Notes under the pieces: model-generated
The model's database searches: none
What the model saw: the letters and a program-made list of their open reading frames with translations, nothing else
What the model was told of the DNA's origin: nothing
Shown: positions 34,596-47,496 of the stretch, piece by piece
How positions within the stretch are numbered: the first letter of the stretch is position 1
How the letters are laid out: each line of letters begins with the position of its first letter
Assembly: GCA_029718625.1 (NCBI GenBank)
Contig: CM056383.1
Coordinates: 22,049,930 to 22,113,929 of the forward strand
Direction: 5' to 3'
Length of the DNA: 64,000 nt
Origin: Synaphobranchus kaupii
Lineage: Eukaryota; Chordata; Actinopteri; Anguilliformes; Synaphobranchidae
Program-made: the position numbers and the translations under genes

Positions 34596-36090
34596 TGTAA
34601 GGGTAGGTGGAAACAGGACCCAGTAGCAAGCAGGAAGTACCAAAAAAACGAATTTTAATAAAGGGACAAGGCAGCAATCCGTAGTGCAACAGGCAGGGTC
34701 GAAAACCGGGGACACAGGCAATGGTACAAAAACACAGTCCAAAGAGTAGTCACAGAACACGCAGGGGTTGGAACCGGGAAGGCACAGCAAGGGCACAAAA
34801 ACAGAATCCACAATCAGGGTCGCGAGAACACAGACAGGAGTCAAAACCAGGGAGGCGTTAAGGGGAACAAAAAGAAGACAAAATACAAAAATAAACGGGT
34901 TGCTGGTAAGGAGGGAATGGTTCAGGAGGGTGAAAAGAAATAGGGGTGAAAACTTGGAAAGTTCATAATGTCCGGAATGCCAAGCAGGGTGGGTGGAGGG
35001 GATCTGGGAAAATAAAGGCCGAAAGGTGGCACAGAAGGGACAGCTCTGGAAGGCGGCGGCGCAGGAGGGACAGCTCTGGAGGCCGGCGGCGCGGGAGGGA
35101 CCGCTCTGGAGGGCGGGTGGCGGCGCAGGAGGGACAGCTCTGGAGGCCGGCGGCGGCGCGGGCTGGACCGCTCTGGAGGCCGGCAGCGACGGCTGCATCG
35201 CCCTGGAGGCCGGCGGCAACGGCTGCATCGCCCTGGACAGGCGGGTAGCTGGCTCTGCAGCTCAGGACAGGCGGGTAGCTGGCTCTGCAGCTCAGGACAG
35301 GTGGGTAGCTGTCTCTGCAGCTCAGGACAGGTGGGTAGCTGGTTCTGCATCTCAGGACAGACAGGTAGCTGGCTCTGCAGCTCAGGACAGGCGGGTAGCT
35401 GGCTTTGCAGCTCAGGACAGACGGGTAGCTGGCACTGCAGCTCAGGACAGGTGTGTAGCTGGCTCTGCAGCTGGACAGGAGGGCTGGAACAGGATGGGAC
35501 AGGAGGGCTGGGATGGGACGGGACAGGAGGGCTGGAACGGGGCGGGACAGGAGGGCTGGAACATGGCGGGACAGGAGGGCTGGAACGTGGCGGGACAGGA
35601 GGGCTGGAATGTGGCGGGAAAGGAAGGCTGGAACATGGCGGGACAGGAGGGCTGGAACGTGGCGGGACAGGAGGGCTGGAAACGTGGCGGGACAGGAGGG
35701 CAGGTACGTGGCGGGTCAGGAGGGCAGGTACGTGGCGGGACAGGAGGACTGGAACGTGGTGGGACAGGAGACAAGACCACCCGGGGAACAGGCAGGGCGT
35801 CGGCGAGGGTGCCTGACTGGGGAACGGACGGGTGGAAAATGGATCCCTCGTTTTCTCCTGGGCCCATAGTTACCCGGACACAGGACCAGGCGGGTCCCTT
35901 CGAAGGGTGACGGTTGGGGTTGAGTGATTGAAGGGGTAGTAGGCTCAGGGCTGGCCGGCTGAAGGGCTAAGACTCCGAGCCTAACGGAGTGGGAGGTGGG
36001 CCGATAAAGAATCCGGGGTGATGGGTGGTGGTCGGTATGCCGGCGGGCGAACTCAGGGTTCTGCCCCCAGATACCCATGAGGTTCTTGGC
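34596..36090. repeat. GC-rich VNTR within a retroelement-like segment
   Basis: Units of about 30 bp (GACAGGCGGGTAGCTGGCTC...) run from 35236 to 35470, about eight copies. About twelve 24-bp units (GGACAGGAGGGCTGGAACGT) run to about 35770. More irregular GGCGGC-rich units lie at 35030-35230. The flanks (AACAGGACCCAGTAGC..., TTTTAATAAAGGGACAAGG) look like the LTR or UTR of fish LTR elements, unproven. Because 30 and 24 are multiples of three, several long frames stay open on both strands; none looks like a gene. Confidence 0.8.
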
Positions 36091-37053
36091 AAAGAGAGGG
36101 GCAGGTAAAGCACACTTTTAAGTTACTTCACTTACTATGAAGAAACGAATCCCGCCTGAATAAGAATCATATTTAGGCTATGACATAACATTATGTAGCC
36201 AGCTGTAGCCTACTTATTAGCAGAAGGCTAACGTTACATTATTTAATACATTATTTAATACTAAAATATTTACAATCTCAAATGCTATCTTATGTCATCT
36301 TGATTCTCCCACTGGGCCTGTAACATTTGTCAACCACATTTACATTAAAAGCGTTGCCTTTTCTCATCAAATAAAGTTGTTGCCTCGTTTAGCTCTAATA
36401 ATTCACTACAAAACCCCCTTGTCTTGCATAGGCGATGCACGCTGACTTCGTTATTCGCTAACATGCCATAATATTGCACTTTCATTTATTTGTGGTAAAG
36501 GACAGAATTCATGCCTATGTTTTTCTTTCACCTAGAACGCATGTGTATTTCCCTGTCTTGTGTGTGCAGGTCTCTCTACATTTCCTTAGTTTATGATTCA
36601 TACATTTAAATATCATCAGTTAGCTACTCGATCAACACAAAAAAAACTTATAATATCTGAACAAACATCGTTTTCCACGTACAAAAATTCCAAGTTAATC
36701 ATGCATAGCCTACGGTGCACTGTGTGCAAGTCATTAATTAAAACTTGCAAAAACTAGGCCTGCTGTTAAAAGTATTGATATCAAAATGAGGCCAAGTTAC
36801 AAAAAACAATATTGGCTATGGTAGCTCACATGAATTTAAGTAGCTTTATTCCAAAGCAATGCTACCAAATCTTTCCAAAACTATTTAAGGTTACTTCACC
36901 CTGTGTTTTTTCATCTTACCATCTCCTCGTAAGAGAAAATTAAATTCTGTTTTTCCACTGTCTGTATTTCTACAGTAAAAAAAAAGTTGGAGGCCTACAA
37001 TATAATTTTGCGTGGGTCTGGTTGCAGGCTTTTGACTTTAGCGCCATGGAAAG
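36091..37053. repeat. No gene; diverged relative of the 56.3-kb palindrome
   Basis: 36690-36890 (GCATAGCCTACGG..., AACTTGCAAAAACTAGGCCTGC, AAGTATTGATATCAAAATG, CCAAAGCAATGCTACC) matches one arm and the loop of the palindrome at 56255-56665. Nothing else in this stretch is recognised. Confidence 0.6.
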
Positions 37054-39713
37054 TATGGAAGATTTTTAGTGACTTAATAAAATGCAATCGCTTTAGCGAT
37101 ACATTGTGAAATGTAATACATATTTGCGGATGCTTTTACATAAGAATGCGCATTTATCATGCCATAATTAAAAACAAAACGCATGCATTTCATTGTGTGT
37201 TCTCTAAAAACACTCATGCTGAAATACAATACGGGTTGTATTACTTTTCAACGCCAGCTTCGTGATTTTCGTGCCAAAATTGAAATGTAAATGAGCCGAT
37301 TGCATTTCGCTCTGTGGCCACTGCGTGCCGCACAGGATGTGACAAAATTCAAAGCAATACTCGTAATTGTATTTATTGACCTGCAGAGCGGTCTGTCATT
37401 GCATTTCAACACCATCTGCGCGGTTTCCGTGCCAAAATTGAAATGTAAAACATGGCCATTGTATTTCGCTCTGTGGCCACTGCGTGCCGCACGGGATGTG
37501 ACAAAATTCAAAGCAATACTCGTGATTGTATTTATCGACCTGCAGAGCAGTCTGTCATTGGATTTATCAAAGTGCTCCGCCTTTTAAGTGACAAAATTAA
37601 ATGCAATAAACTGTCCGATTATAGTCCGTGGGGTGGGCGGGGTAGGGCGTGGGGACGAAACGGTGCGGAGAAGTCCATCGTCCTCGGTTTAGTGTGTGTG
37701 GGTAGCCGAAGCTATCTTGCAAGTGAATCGATTACCCTGTGATTCATGCTGTAGGCCTATAAGGTTTTTTTTTATTTCTTTCTTTTTTATTTTATGATGT
37801 ATCCTATTAAAACTAATGTAAATGTGAGGCTGGCGGTGGTGAATGAGAAGCCGGCTTGATTCACCGAGGCTGGTAACTGTGCCTAATTTAGCATCCCACT
37901 GGATTTGCAACTGACGTAGCTGGTCACTAGCATTCCTAGGCTGGTAACTCACATACCTAGCATAGCTACCCACTGGATTTGCGACTGACTTCACTTGTTT
38001 TTTCATGTGCTGTGTGTCTGTTGTGGTGCAGGGAGGCGGGCTGGAGATTTTTCGGGACACTCCTGCCGCTTGTTTTGATGATATTGGCGAATTGTCTCGC
38101 TGGGATAATTTTGTTTGTGGTCGTCACCATGGAGACGCATTCGCAACATATGCTCGGGAATGTCCGTTGGATCTGCAACAGCAAAGTTTACCATCGTTCT
38201 TCACCGGAGTTGAAAATGTCGGGACTGATCAGACAGTGCAGGCGGTCTTCAAAGGGCAACCATGGAAGGGAAGGAGAAGATGGTGCGAAGGAGGAGTAAG
38301 GCGACGGGTTGGAAGGCTGACGCAGTTCGGTGCTCAGTTTCGACAGTACAGAGACCGCAAAGTCGTGGAGGCGGAGTTTGTGTGTTGGACTGCTAAATGA
38401 CACTGGACATCTCGGGACAGCGGGGGCTATTTTTAATCATGGCTGTATTCCAATTTAATTCACTTCATTTGATGTTGTATGTCTTTATTTGGTGTGTTTG
38501 TTTGTGTGTTGTGGGTGTGCCCCACTGTCTATGTCTTTTTTGTTGTTGCTGCTGGCTACAACTGAAGTTCCCGAAAGGGAAAATAAAAGTTATTCTATTC
38601 TGTTCTATTCTATATCTCACAAACTATTCACTGCACATCCATGTTTTAAAGTTTGAATTGAAGAAGAGGCTGTACCATTCAGAAATTTACAACAGAATAA
38701 GTGTAGACTATGTCAGAATCATCACATACAGTAGCCTAGCTATAGGCTGCATAATATAGGCTACCCATAAAAATATGTAGCCTACTGTTTGTATATAGCT
38801 ACATAGTCTAAAAAAGGCCTAACGTTACGTTTAAAGGTAGGCCTATGTTTTACAACAACATAAACGTATTACAGCCGCAAGTGCAATAGGTGGTCGCTGT
38901 GGAAATGTCAACTTTGCTGGGAATTGGCGAACTGTAATAGCCTAAGATGAACTCTTGAGGGTTAGCCTAATAAGAAAACACTTGTAGCGCCAGACAGGAT
39001 ATTTGATTCCTAACATGTGTTTAAAATCCAGATTTTGTAGGAAATTTTTTTTGCTGCCTATTAAACTGAAATTGTAGACTATAGGCTACAACTTTTTAAC
39101 AATATAAGTTATTATTGTTCCTACATCAGAACATTTTTTTTATTTTTTAGCATGAAATGGTGCGTTTTATGCATTTATTGTCTGTGACAGTGGCAAGATG
39201 AAGGTTTGAGGCGGAATTTGGGGGTTTTAAACTGTAAATATACTGTAAATGGACATTTGATTGCATTTAATTTTGTCACTGAAAAGGCGGAGCACTTTGA
39301 TAAATGCAATGACGCTCTGCAGGTCAATAAATACAATCACGAGTATTACTTTGAATTTTGTCACGTCCCATGCAGCACGCAGTGGCCACAGAGAGAATGC
39401 AATGAGCGCGTTTTACATTTCAATTTTGGCACGGAAACCGTGCAGCTGGTGTTGAAATGCAATGACAGACCGCTCTGCAGGTCAATAAATACAATTACGA
39501 GGATTGCTTTGAATTGTGTCACGTTCTGTGCACCACCACACTATGCTCTACGTTTTTAGAGAACACACAATGAAATGCAATGCAATATGCGTTTTGTTTT
39601 TAATTATGGCATGATGAATGTGCATCCTTATGTAAAAGTAAAACGCAATATTACATTTCACAATGTGTCACTAGATCGATTGCATTTCATTAAGTCACTA
39701 AAAATCGTCCATA
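37054..39713. mobile_element. Large foldback element with about 500-bp arms
   Basis: 37054-37620 and 39240-39713 are inverted copies: the outer ends are TATGGAAGATTTTTAGTGAC and TATGGACGATTTTTAGTGAC. Each arm contains subrepeats (GTGCCAAAATTGAAATGTAAA at 37271 and 37429, period about 158). The 1.6-kb centre carries an unrecognised 131-codon frame and an AATAAA followed by (ATTCT)n. No transposase was recognised and no clear target duplication. Confidence 0.8.
37980..38625 (+). other. Possible retroposed 3' end (AATAAA plus ATTCT tail) inside foldback
   Basis: The frame 38005-38400 (131 codons) shows no domain I know. It is followed by a 3' stretch ending GAAAATAAAAGTTATTCTATTCTGTTCTATTC, with AATAAA at 38582-38587 and a short tandem tail, as at the end of many non-LTR retrotransposons. 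Whether the frame is part of a LINE ORF is not established. Confidence 0.35.
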
Positions 39714-40233
39714 GGAAAGCACTGCTAGTGCAGTATTCCAAGTGGCTAATGGAATACTGAGTGTGCACTGTTGTCTTGGCAACAAAGATATCAGTAGGCC
39801 TATTTTGAAAAATTCTTTCTGCTCTGTAGAATTCCTTTTGTAATTTAGCTGACCTACCTGTGCTGTTGAAAAGCTGAAAAGATGCAAAGGTAACAATTAT
39901 TTTTCTTTTTGCATACAAATGAACCAATAACTGATTTTGTAAATATTGTAGCTATAGCAACCATTAGGCTAGACATCACTAAAAGTAAGTTAGCTAGCTT
40001 GCTAATAGCTAATAAATATTATGTTTTAAAAGTTGTTGTGCGTATTATGACATCACAACGGATGTCCCTTCATATGCCACTCTCTGGTTCAATTATTCAC
40101 CATTGCCATTCATAACATTTGAAATAATACTTGAAATATTGTATTGGTTACATTGTTGGTTTAAGTTGCTAATTTACTTGTGCTTGTTTTCAAGAATTGT
40201 TGTTAAAAAATATACGTAGCAAAGCCTGTAAGC

Positions 40234-43200
40234 ATGCCACCAAACGTGCTTTCACATTGGTGGCCATTTACTTTACTTTATTCTCTTTTCTGTTTCTTTT
40301 TCCTCACACTTGTGACATTTTCCAGCTTCGGTAAGTTGAGGGTGAATTTGTTTGAATTTGAATTTGAAACCTGTAATCCTGGTTATTTACCTGAAGACTG
40401 TGTAGTGTGACAAATTTGGCTTAGAGAAAGTATTGTAGTTTAATAGTGTGTTTAGGATTTTTTTGTTGGAAGCTATTTTCAATGAAGTACAAATGCATTA
40501 CGTAGCCAGAAAGAACAACATGAAAGATAGTGACATTGAACAGAGAGTATAATGCTGAATGATTTTCTATGGTGCTACTTGAAGATATTAAAGTCAATAA
40601 ATTATTATAATAGACACTTATTCAGAGTAAATTATTTTCCTATCAAGATAAATATCACTTATTGATTACAGAAGTAAAATTCTGGGACACAGGATTTATT
40701 TATTAATCTTTTTAATTTGAGGACAGTGATATAGCTGACGTGAATAGTTGTGTATTGACTTAAAATAATTTAAATGGAGAATCTAACATACTTAATTCTT
40801 CAACCATTTTTCCATATTGGTTTAAGAAGCCTGTCTGGCCAAAAAATGTCAGACCAGTTAATTTAGCTTTATGTTGTATAATTGGTTGAAATATCCTGAC
40901 CTACAGATAGATTTCCCCTAAGGGAATGTACAGAACTTTGTTTTTCTTGTATTTATAAGCAAAGAGAATGTGCTCTTCTCTGAATTGTGATTTCCGTAAT
41001 ATTTTATCTGTGATCAATATTTCTTTTCCCAGTGCAAAATTCCCTGGTGATCCCGACCTTCTCCAAAGAAGAATTTCTTCGGATGTCTGACAGGGTACTT
41101 TTATACTATTTTTAAAGGCTTTATTATTAAAGGTTGTATCAGCGATTTTGGGTGGAAACATAAATGATCACATTCATCTGATTTTTCCTCACGATCCGCT
41201 AGCTGCCCGCCCCATAAGCAGGCCGTCAAAAAACCGCGTCTCTGTAGGCAGCCTATGCTCCGAGATCGTACACAAAAACAAATGGTACTACCAACCACTC
41301 AAAACCAAAATAAACAGTATTACAACCAATCACAATGATCTGCACAAACGCTAATACTCTTATCTCGCTGAAATCTTGACGGATTTACAAACGGTTTGGT
41401 TTCTTACAAACGTTATTAACGTGGTTATAATTCTGGATGCTTGAACACTATTTTTAAAAACATAACATAATTATTCATAAGTAGTATGTTTGTTTGGGAT
41501 TTCGCTTCAGAAGTGACGTCACCCAAAATCGCTGATACAACCTTTAAGTACAACATGCAAATGTATTTATATTATGTGAAATATTGATACTACCAAAAAG
41601 CAATTAGTGTCAGCGTGCACCCAAATACCATGTTGCCAAGGGTTTTCTTCCTCAAGAAACCTTAGTGATAAAGGGTATCAGTGTGTATTTTAACTGCTGG
41701 GGACTAACCTATTGTGTACACTGTTGAGGCATTGTAAAGTCATTAACATTGATTTAGTTTTATGGATAAATTGCTGCTGTAATAGAAATGTGTTGAGACT
41801 GACACAGATGAACTCCAGTGTTTTGACTTAGATTGTTTTTGTGAATCTTATTCAGCTCATCACCTACCTCCCAGAGGGATGGAGACCAGGCCCAAACTTG
41901 GAAGAAAATGCAATACTTCTGCTAAAAGTAGCATGGGTGTTGATAGTGTTGAGGACAGCACTGACTACTGTAAGCTCTTCTTTCACTGTGTCTGGTGTCT
42001 GCAAATTGTTTCATGAGGCATTCTCTATGATTGCATGAACAAAACTAGTTGAGCTATTCTTTGCCAGTGCCCTTGCATGCAGTGAAGTTGTTGTAAAATT
42101 GTATTGACATTTTTTTTCTCTCCTGTCTGTTGTCCCCAGGTAAAACACAGGATATACCAATGTAAGTTTAAAACAATTTATTGAGCACATTAGTATAATG
42201 TATTAATGTATAACAAGGTTTGATTTAACCTTAGTTTTCATTTTGTTTAGGGACTAAAAATAAAGTTCAGAGACTGTCTGCGGAAGGAAATGCTGTCATA
42301 AATGAAATCTCAGATCTGACTAAAAAAGTAAGTTTCAGAAGCCCCTTTGCCGTATGTGTCAGGAATACATTTAACTAACATTCTCTTGTCCATTTTAGAA
42401 TGAAGAACTTCTAAAGAGGATTAGAAACACCATGAGCTCCCTCACGCTTGACAATAAGCTTCTTAAAGTAAAGTGAACATTGTGATTTCCAATAACACCT
42501 AACATTGTGCTAGAGCAAAATCTTTATATCAGAAATACCTTTAGAACTGTGATGTTTGCATGTAATTCATCGCTGGAATAATTGTGTTCACCATTTAGAC
42601 ATATATTTTTTAATGTATTGTATATACTGAATATGTATATATAATTCTACATAATATATAATTTTATTTAAAAAGAACATTTGAATTCCTATGAAATAAT
42701 GACCATTTCTACTTACACAATTTCCTTTTCAAAAAGGAGTCATGCAACCTGTTCCAACAGAGGGAAGATCTTCTACAGCAGTAAGTTGCAAGCTAAGAGA
42801 AGACAGGTTTCGAAGTGACAGGGATAACATCAAGTTCAGGATAATGGTTTTATAATAGGCCTATTAATGTAACTGGTAAAATAGTCTTCACTCTGGATTA
42901 AGCCATACAGTATGACAGAAACTTTGTCTTTGTACTGTAATTTCTCAATCTGTTCAAAATTTGTGGTGAGGGATATATTTAGTTATGGGACATAATTTAG
43001 TTTAAGTTATGATCTGAAAATAATGAGTTGTGCAGTCGCTGTCTTAACACCCAATGGTCCCTGTCTCCTGCGGTCTCTGTCTCTCAGGAAACTTTCACAG
43101 GAGAAGATCCTTCGCCAGGAGACAGAGTCAAAATTAAATTTGGAGATTAAGGCTTCTGAACAGGACATACAAAAAATTAACATTGAGAGAGAAAAGAAGG

Positions 43201-46200
43201 AGAATTCATACAACATCGAGGTGAATAAGTCCTGCTAATTCAAATGTAGTGCTTTTCCCGTTACGTGAATCACTTGTCATAAGGTTTTGTATGCGTACTG
43301 TATAGGTTTTGGGAACAGTTATAATCATCATGTTTCCTTTGCTTCTCCATTTAGATGACGGAACTCAGAGGACATTTGGCAGACATGGAGAAATTACTCT
43401 GCTCTACCAAATTAGAAAATGAGGAGCTGAAGGTGAGAAGCTAAAATGGGCCTGTGACCTACGTGCCAACATTGTCAATTATGCTTTGCTAACGTTATGA
43501 TCTTGTGAATCATGGCTGAAAGTCAAGTGTTTGCCATGCAGCAATTTCTGTTTGTACAATTTCACATTTAAAACAGGAATCTTGCAAGGCTTTCCAGGTA
43601 AGGACCACAGATTTGGCTGAGGAGATGTTTGGTCTGAAGATAAGCGTTGAACAGGAGCGTAAGTCACACCAAGAAAAGATGAACACCTTAAAGAACCAGC
43701 TAGAGATGATCACCCTTCTGACGCAAGAGAGAGAGACCACTTTACAACAGTAAATATCAAGTAAAACTGTTATGTGAAAAATGCTTTTAGGTGGGAGACA
43801 AAAAAACCAAGTCCAGGATAAGGGAGTTGTAATTTTAGTTGTAATATGATTAAAACAACTGACACACAATGTCCTTATAAATATAACCGATAAAATAGTC
43901 AATTAATTTGTTAATTCTAGATTAAGCCATGAAACATTTAAGAAACTGGAACTTCCCTTATGGAAATGTAATATACTGCAGTATATTTTAAATATATTGT
44001 GAAGATAATTTTGATATACTTACAATATACTGCAGTATATGCTTTTTCCATAGGGGTTTGTACTGTAAATTCATAATTTGTTAAAACCGTCATGGAGGAT
44101 ATATTTAATTATGCAAAATAATCAAGGTATATATATAAGTACAGGAGTTGCAATCTGAAAATAATGAGTTGTGCAGTCAAGATCTTAACGCCCCATGGTC
44201 TCCGTCTCCTGTGGTCTCTTAGGACACTTGCTCAGGAGAAGATCCTTCGCCAGGAGACAGAAACTCAATTAAACTCTGTGAATAAGGCTTTTGAGGATAT
44301 TAATATGGAGCGGGAAAAGAAAAGGATTTTGCATAAAGCCGAGGTGACCAAGTCCAGCTAATGCTACTGTAGTGCTTCTCCCTCTACAACAATCACTTCT
44401 ATGGTTTTGGATATATTTTAATAAGTTCTAGGTTTTGAGACAAACTGCAATCTTCGTGTTTCCTTTGTTTATCCAATTTAGATTAAGGAACTCTTAGAAC
44501 ATTTGAAGAACACAGAAAAATTGCTTTACTCTACAAAGGTAGAAAAAGAAGAACTAAAGGTAGGAAGCTGATTTTGGCTGTTGGCCCACGTGCCAATATT
44601 GACAATAATGCTGTACCAATGCTGTTGTAAGTCATGAGAGAAAATAAAAGTGCTCACAATTCAGCCATGCCTGTTTACACAATTTCATATTTAAAAAAGG
44701 AGTCTTGCAAGGCCTTCCAGGCAAGGACCATAAATTCGGCTGAGGAGATGCTTGGGCTGAAGGAACACATCGAAAAGGAGCGTAAAATATATGAAGATGA
44801 GATTAACACCCTCAACAACAAGCTTGAGATGATGACCATCGCGATGCAGGAGAAGGAGACCACTTTACACCAGTAAGTGTCAAGGAAAAATGTCATGTGA
44901 AATATGGGTTTGAGGTGACGTGGTTTTGGTGTTTTAATAATTTTATCTGCATTGACATAGTTTAAAGAAATCTCTGATTTTATTGCTTCTGATGTTTCAG
45001 TCCCGGACCTTCATCTGAGCATCTGTGTTGAACTTCCACTGGTTGTTACAGTAGTTACACACAGGACCAACTGTTTCGAGACATAGTCCAAATACAGTGC
45101 TTTGGTGGAAGAAACATGTGTGTTGTATCATGTTCCACCAAAGGATGTAAAGGCCATTTGAAGGAAACATGAATTAGGGGAAGGTTGGAAGTTGTGCTTT
45201 GCTGATTCTCTAGGGACTCTATATTACAGGGAACTGGTTGAAATGGAGGCCAGAACAGCCCAAACCAATGAGAAGTTCAGGGAGTATAAAGATGATGTAA
45301 AGAAAATAACGAAAGAGCGACAGGATTATCTAAAGAACGAGGTTAGAAAATTTACCCAGTACTAATAATACTTATTTGCCAGTGTAATGGCAGTTTGGTT
45401 TCCTGTAACTTTATTAAGGTAGCACTTTCAATTGTCACAAAAGGTTTTTAATCATTTCAAGTAGTTCTTTCTTATTAGGGATTTTCATGAGCATAGGGTT
45501 CTGTATGTATCCAGCATACAAAGTCTGTAACATTTACTCACAGCATGTGTAATTTCAGCATGTGTAATTTCCTTGGTGTTTCACTATGAGGGCTAATTAA
45601 CAGTCGATAAACTGCAATCAGTCACCCAGCCATAACAACTACATTAACCAAGTGCAGAAGTTTATATTTGCACAGTCATCTCCACGGTTTATGTTTTGAC
45701 TTGCATTGAATCAATCAGGAACTATAAATTGATTCCAATTCATCCAGTTAGTTCACTGTTAGAACTCTTTCTGTTTTTGCAGATTAGATTTCATCAGACC
45801 AGAGCACAGGATAATTTGGTAAGATGGACACAGTCACATTTTTAAGAGGAGGTTAGCTATTTAATGTATCTGACCACAGCCTAATGTTATGCCTTCTCTC
45901 TTTGCCTCCAGCTAGCTTACCGTGACACCGAGCAAAGGCTGACCAAGGAGAGGAGAAAGACGGCGGACCTACAGAGGAGGTGGGTTAGTGACAAACGCAG
46001 AGAAGACTCGCAAAGGACACATTGTTAAATCTGTCAGTTAGAGGCTGGATATCATCGGCGAGATGATGAGTGAATTCAGAAGACTTCGGTTCAAACAGGG
46101 TTTATATTCTTTCCAAATGGCTGAAGGTGATCTTGTAGGGTAAAGTCTGAGGTTTTCTGAATGGCAGTGCGATTATTGGTTTTACAGGCTGGATGAGCTG

Positions 46201-46919
46201 AAGGAAAAGTTGGCTGGACACACTCAGACACCATCTTGTGGAAACGGTGAGTCCTGGGCCCTGCTAAGTAGTTTATCCTGCTAACATGCAGGGTTCCAAT
46301 GTGGGGTTGTTCCCCATGTTCGGGGATATCCATAGAGTAGCACCAAAGTGGCCATAATGTCACCCAGGAAGGGTTTCAGTTAGCAGGGTAGTCCTGGTAT
46401 CATTGCAAGCAAGCGATTCGCCAGGCAGGTGCAGTCTGATACTAGTCTCAGTCTTTCTCTCTTACTTTTATAATCATTTAAGATTTATTTAACATTTGAT
46501 TGATCTGTCACTTCTAGATGCCGCAGCTCAGAGTCGTTTTCAGTTCACTTCAAAAAGACCGGTGAGTTTTCTGAGTTAATCACAACTCAGCAAATATGGA
46601 TGGCACTATGAAGTATTCTTATAATGAATCATAATTGTTGGTGCAGTCGTAATTTGAAACACCATTTTTACTTGAATTGGTTTGGTCATGTTTGAATTTG
46701 AAAGTTATTGGCCTGATCCATCACTAAATATCTGTGAAATGTTTCATTTCTAATCCCAAATTGATTTCTTTGATGAAAAACTAACATGAGTTCCCCTCCT
46801 TTTCCTGCAATTGAAAGGCTTTGGATCACGACTCGAGGCAGCAATACGAGAGGCAGCCAACCTTCAGAGCCCGTAGAGGGAATCAGAAATATTTATATCA
46901 AAAAGAATATGAATATTAA
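40234..46919 (+). CDS. MIA2/MIA3 (cTAGE5/TANGO1) family protein, 19 exons
   Basis: Exons: 40234-40330, 41033-41094, 41856-41969, 42140-42161, 42251-42327, 42399-42467, 42737-42780, 43088-43220, 43355-43432, 43577-43749, 44223-44343, 44482-44559, 44700-44872, 45230-45341, 45783-45818, 45912-45979, 46188-46246, 46518-46561, 46818-46919. They total 1662 nt in one frame, so 553 residues and TAA. A hydrophobic hairpin at 10-29 is followed by LPEGWRPGP (58-66), a membrane span (73-85) and R-T-A..VKHRIYQ, the family's membrane region. Coiled coils follow, with QQKLSQEKILRQE and EIRFHQTRAQDNLLAYRDTE as in TANGO1/cTAGE5. These proteins organise ER exit sites for bulky COPII cargo. The SH3 domain and long proline-rich SEC23-binding tail are absent. 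Exons 8-10 are duplicated as 11-13. I cannot assign the exact orthologue. Confidence 0.9.
40331..41032 (+). other. Intron 1 of the MIA2/MIA3-like gene
   Basis: Donor GTAAGT at 40331 and acceptor TTTTCCCAG ending at 41032. AT-rich, with no repeat recognised. It joins the first hydrophobic exon to the luminal or hairpin segment. Confidence 0.6.
41131..41543. mobile_element. TTAA-target MITE in intron 2 of MIA2/MIA3-like gene
   Basis: Ends AGGTTGTATCAGCGATTTTG and CAAAATCGCTGATACAACCT are exact complements over about 24 bp, flanked by TTAA at 41127-41130 and 41544-41547. It is 413 bp with no transposase. It has the style of piggyBac/Kolobok MITEs and differs in sequence from those at 13135 and 50783. 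Confidence 0.88.
43006..44890 (+). repeat. Intragenic tandem duplication covering three exons
   Basis: 43006-43765 and 44147-44890 are related across exons and introns. Intron words such as ATCTGAAAATAATGAGTTGTG (43013 and 44154) match, as do the exon series 8-9-10 and 11-12-13, with equal lengths for the second (78) and third (173) exons. The first exon is 133 bp versus 121 bp, a loss of four codons. The offset is about 1.14 kb. Both copies keep frame, open reading and splice sites. Confidence 0.92.
43950..44057. repeat. Small palindromic MITE-like hairpin in intron
   Basis: CCCTTATGGAAATGTAATATACTGCAGTATAT on the left and ATATACTGCAGTATATGCTTTTTCCATAGGGG on the right form inverted ends about 100 bp apart. 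It lies between the two duplicated exon blocks and only one copy is present, so it arrived after the duplication or was lost from the other side. Confidence 0.6.
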
Positions 46920-47496
46920 TTAAAGTGATTAGTATTATCCTGATGATATAGCAGAAAAATGTGCTTTAAGAGTGAAATATAACTTGGTTTCTGTAAAAAT
47001 GATGGAAGGTTGGTTGTCAATTATCATCCCCCCTACCTGGGCAGGTGGGTGGCAGAGTTCTATTCTGGTGGCTCGTAATCGCAACATTTAAAACAACGCA
47101 AATGCTTCTTTAAAGACAAGTACTTTCTGAGAAAGAGAGTGAGTGAAATGTGCAGTACTTATTAGTTCTAAGTTGGGTGAATGGCATGGCTTTGTCTGGA
47201 GAAAAGGCTGGCAGCTATTGATATGATTTATTGTTAGGTTTATTGTTTTATCAGCAGATACTCTTTTAAAAAAATGAGGAAAGACGTTTTCAAAAACACA
47301 GACAATCATGATAGTATTATATTTCTTTGAAAGAAAGAAAAACCCAGAAGTCCTAAACTTGGTTAAAACTGTGTTTTTGTAAGGTAACAGTAAATTCACT
47401 AAGCATTTACATGATTGTTAGGTGTCTATGTACAGCTTTATTTTTTTTAAATGTTCCCACTTCCTTTTTTTAAAATGGCGACTACAGAAAGATTCA

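Noticed and set aside
34497..36078. Long proline-rich or glycine-rich frames on both strands
   Set aside because: Produced by tandem units whose length is a multiple of three; no unique domain, start context or splice structure.
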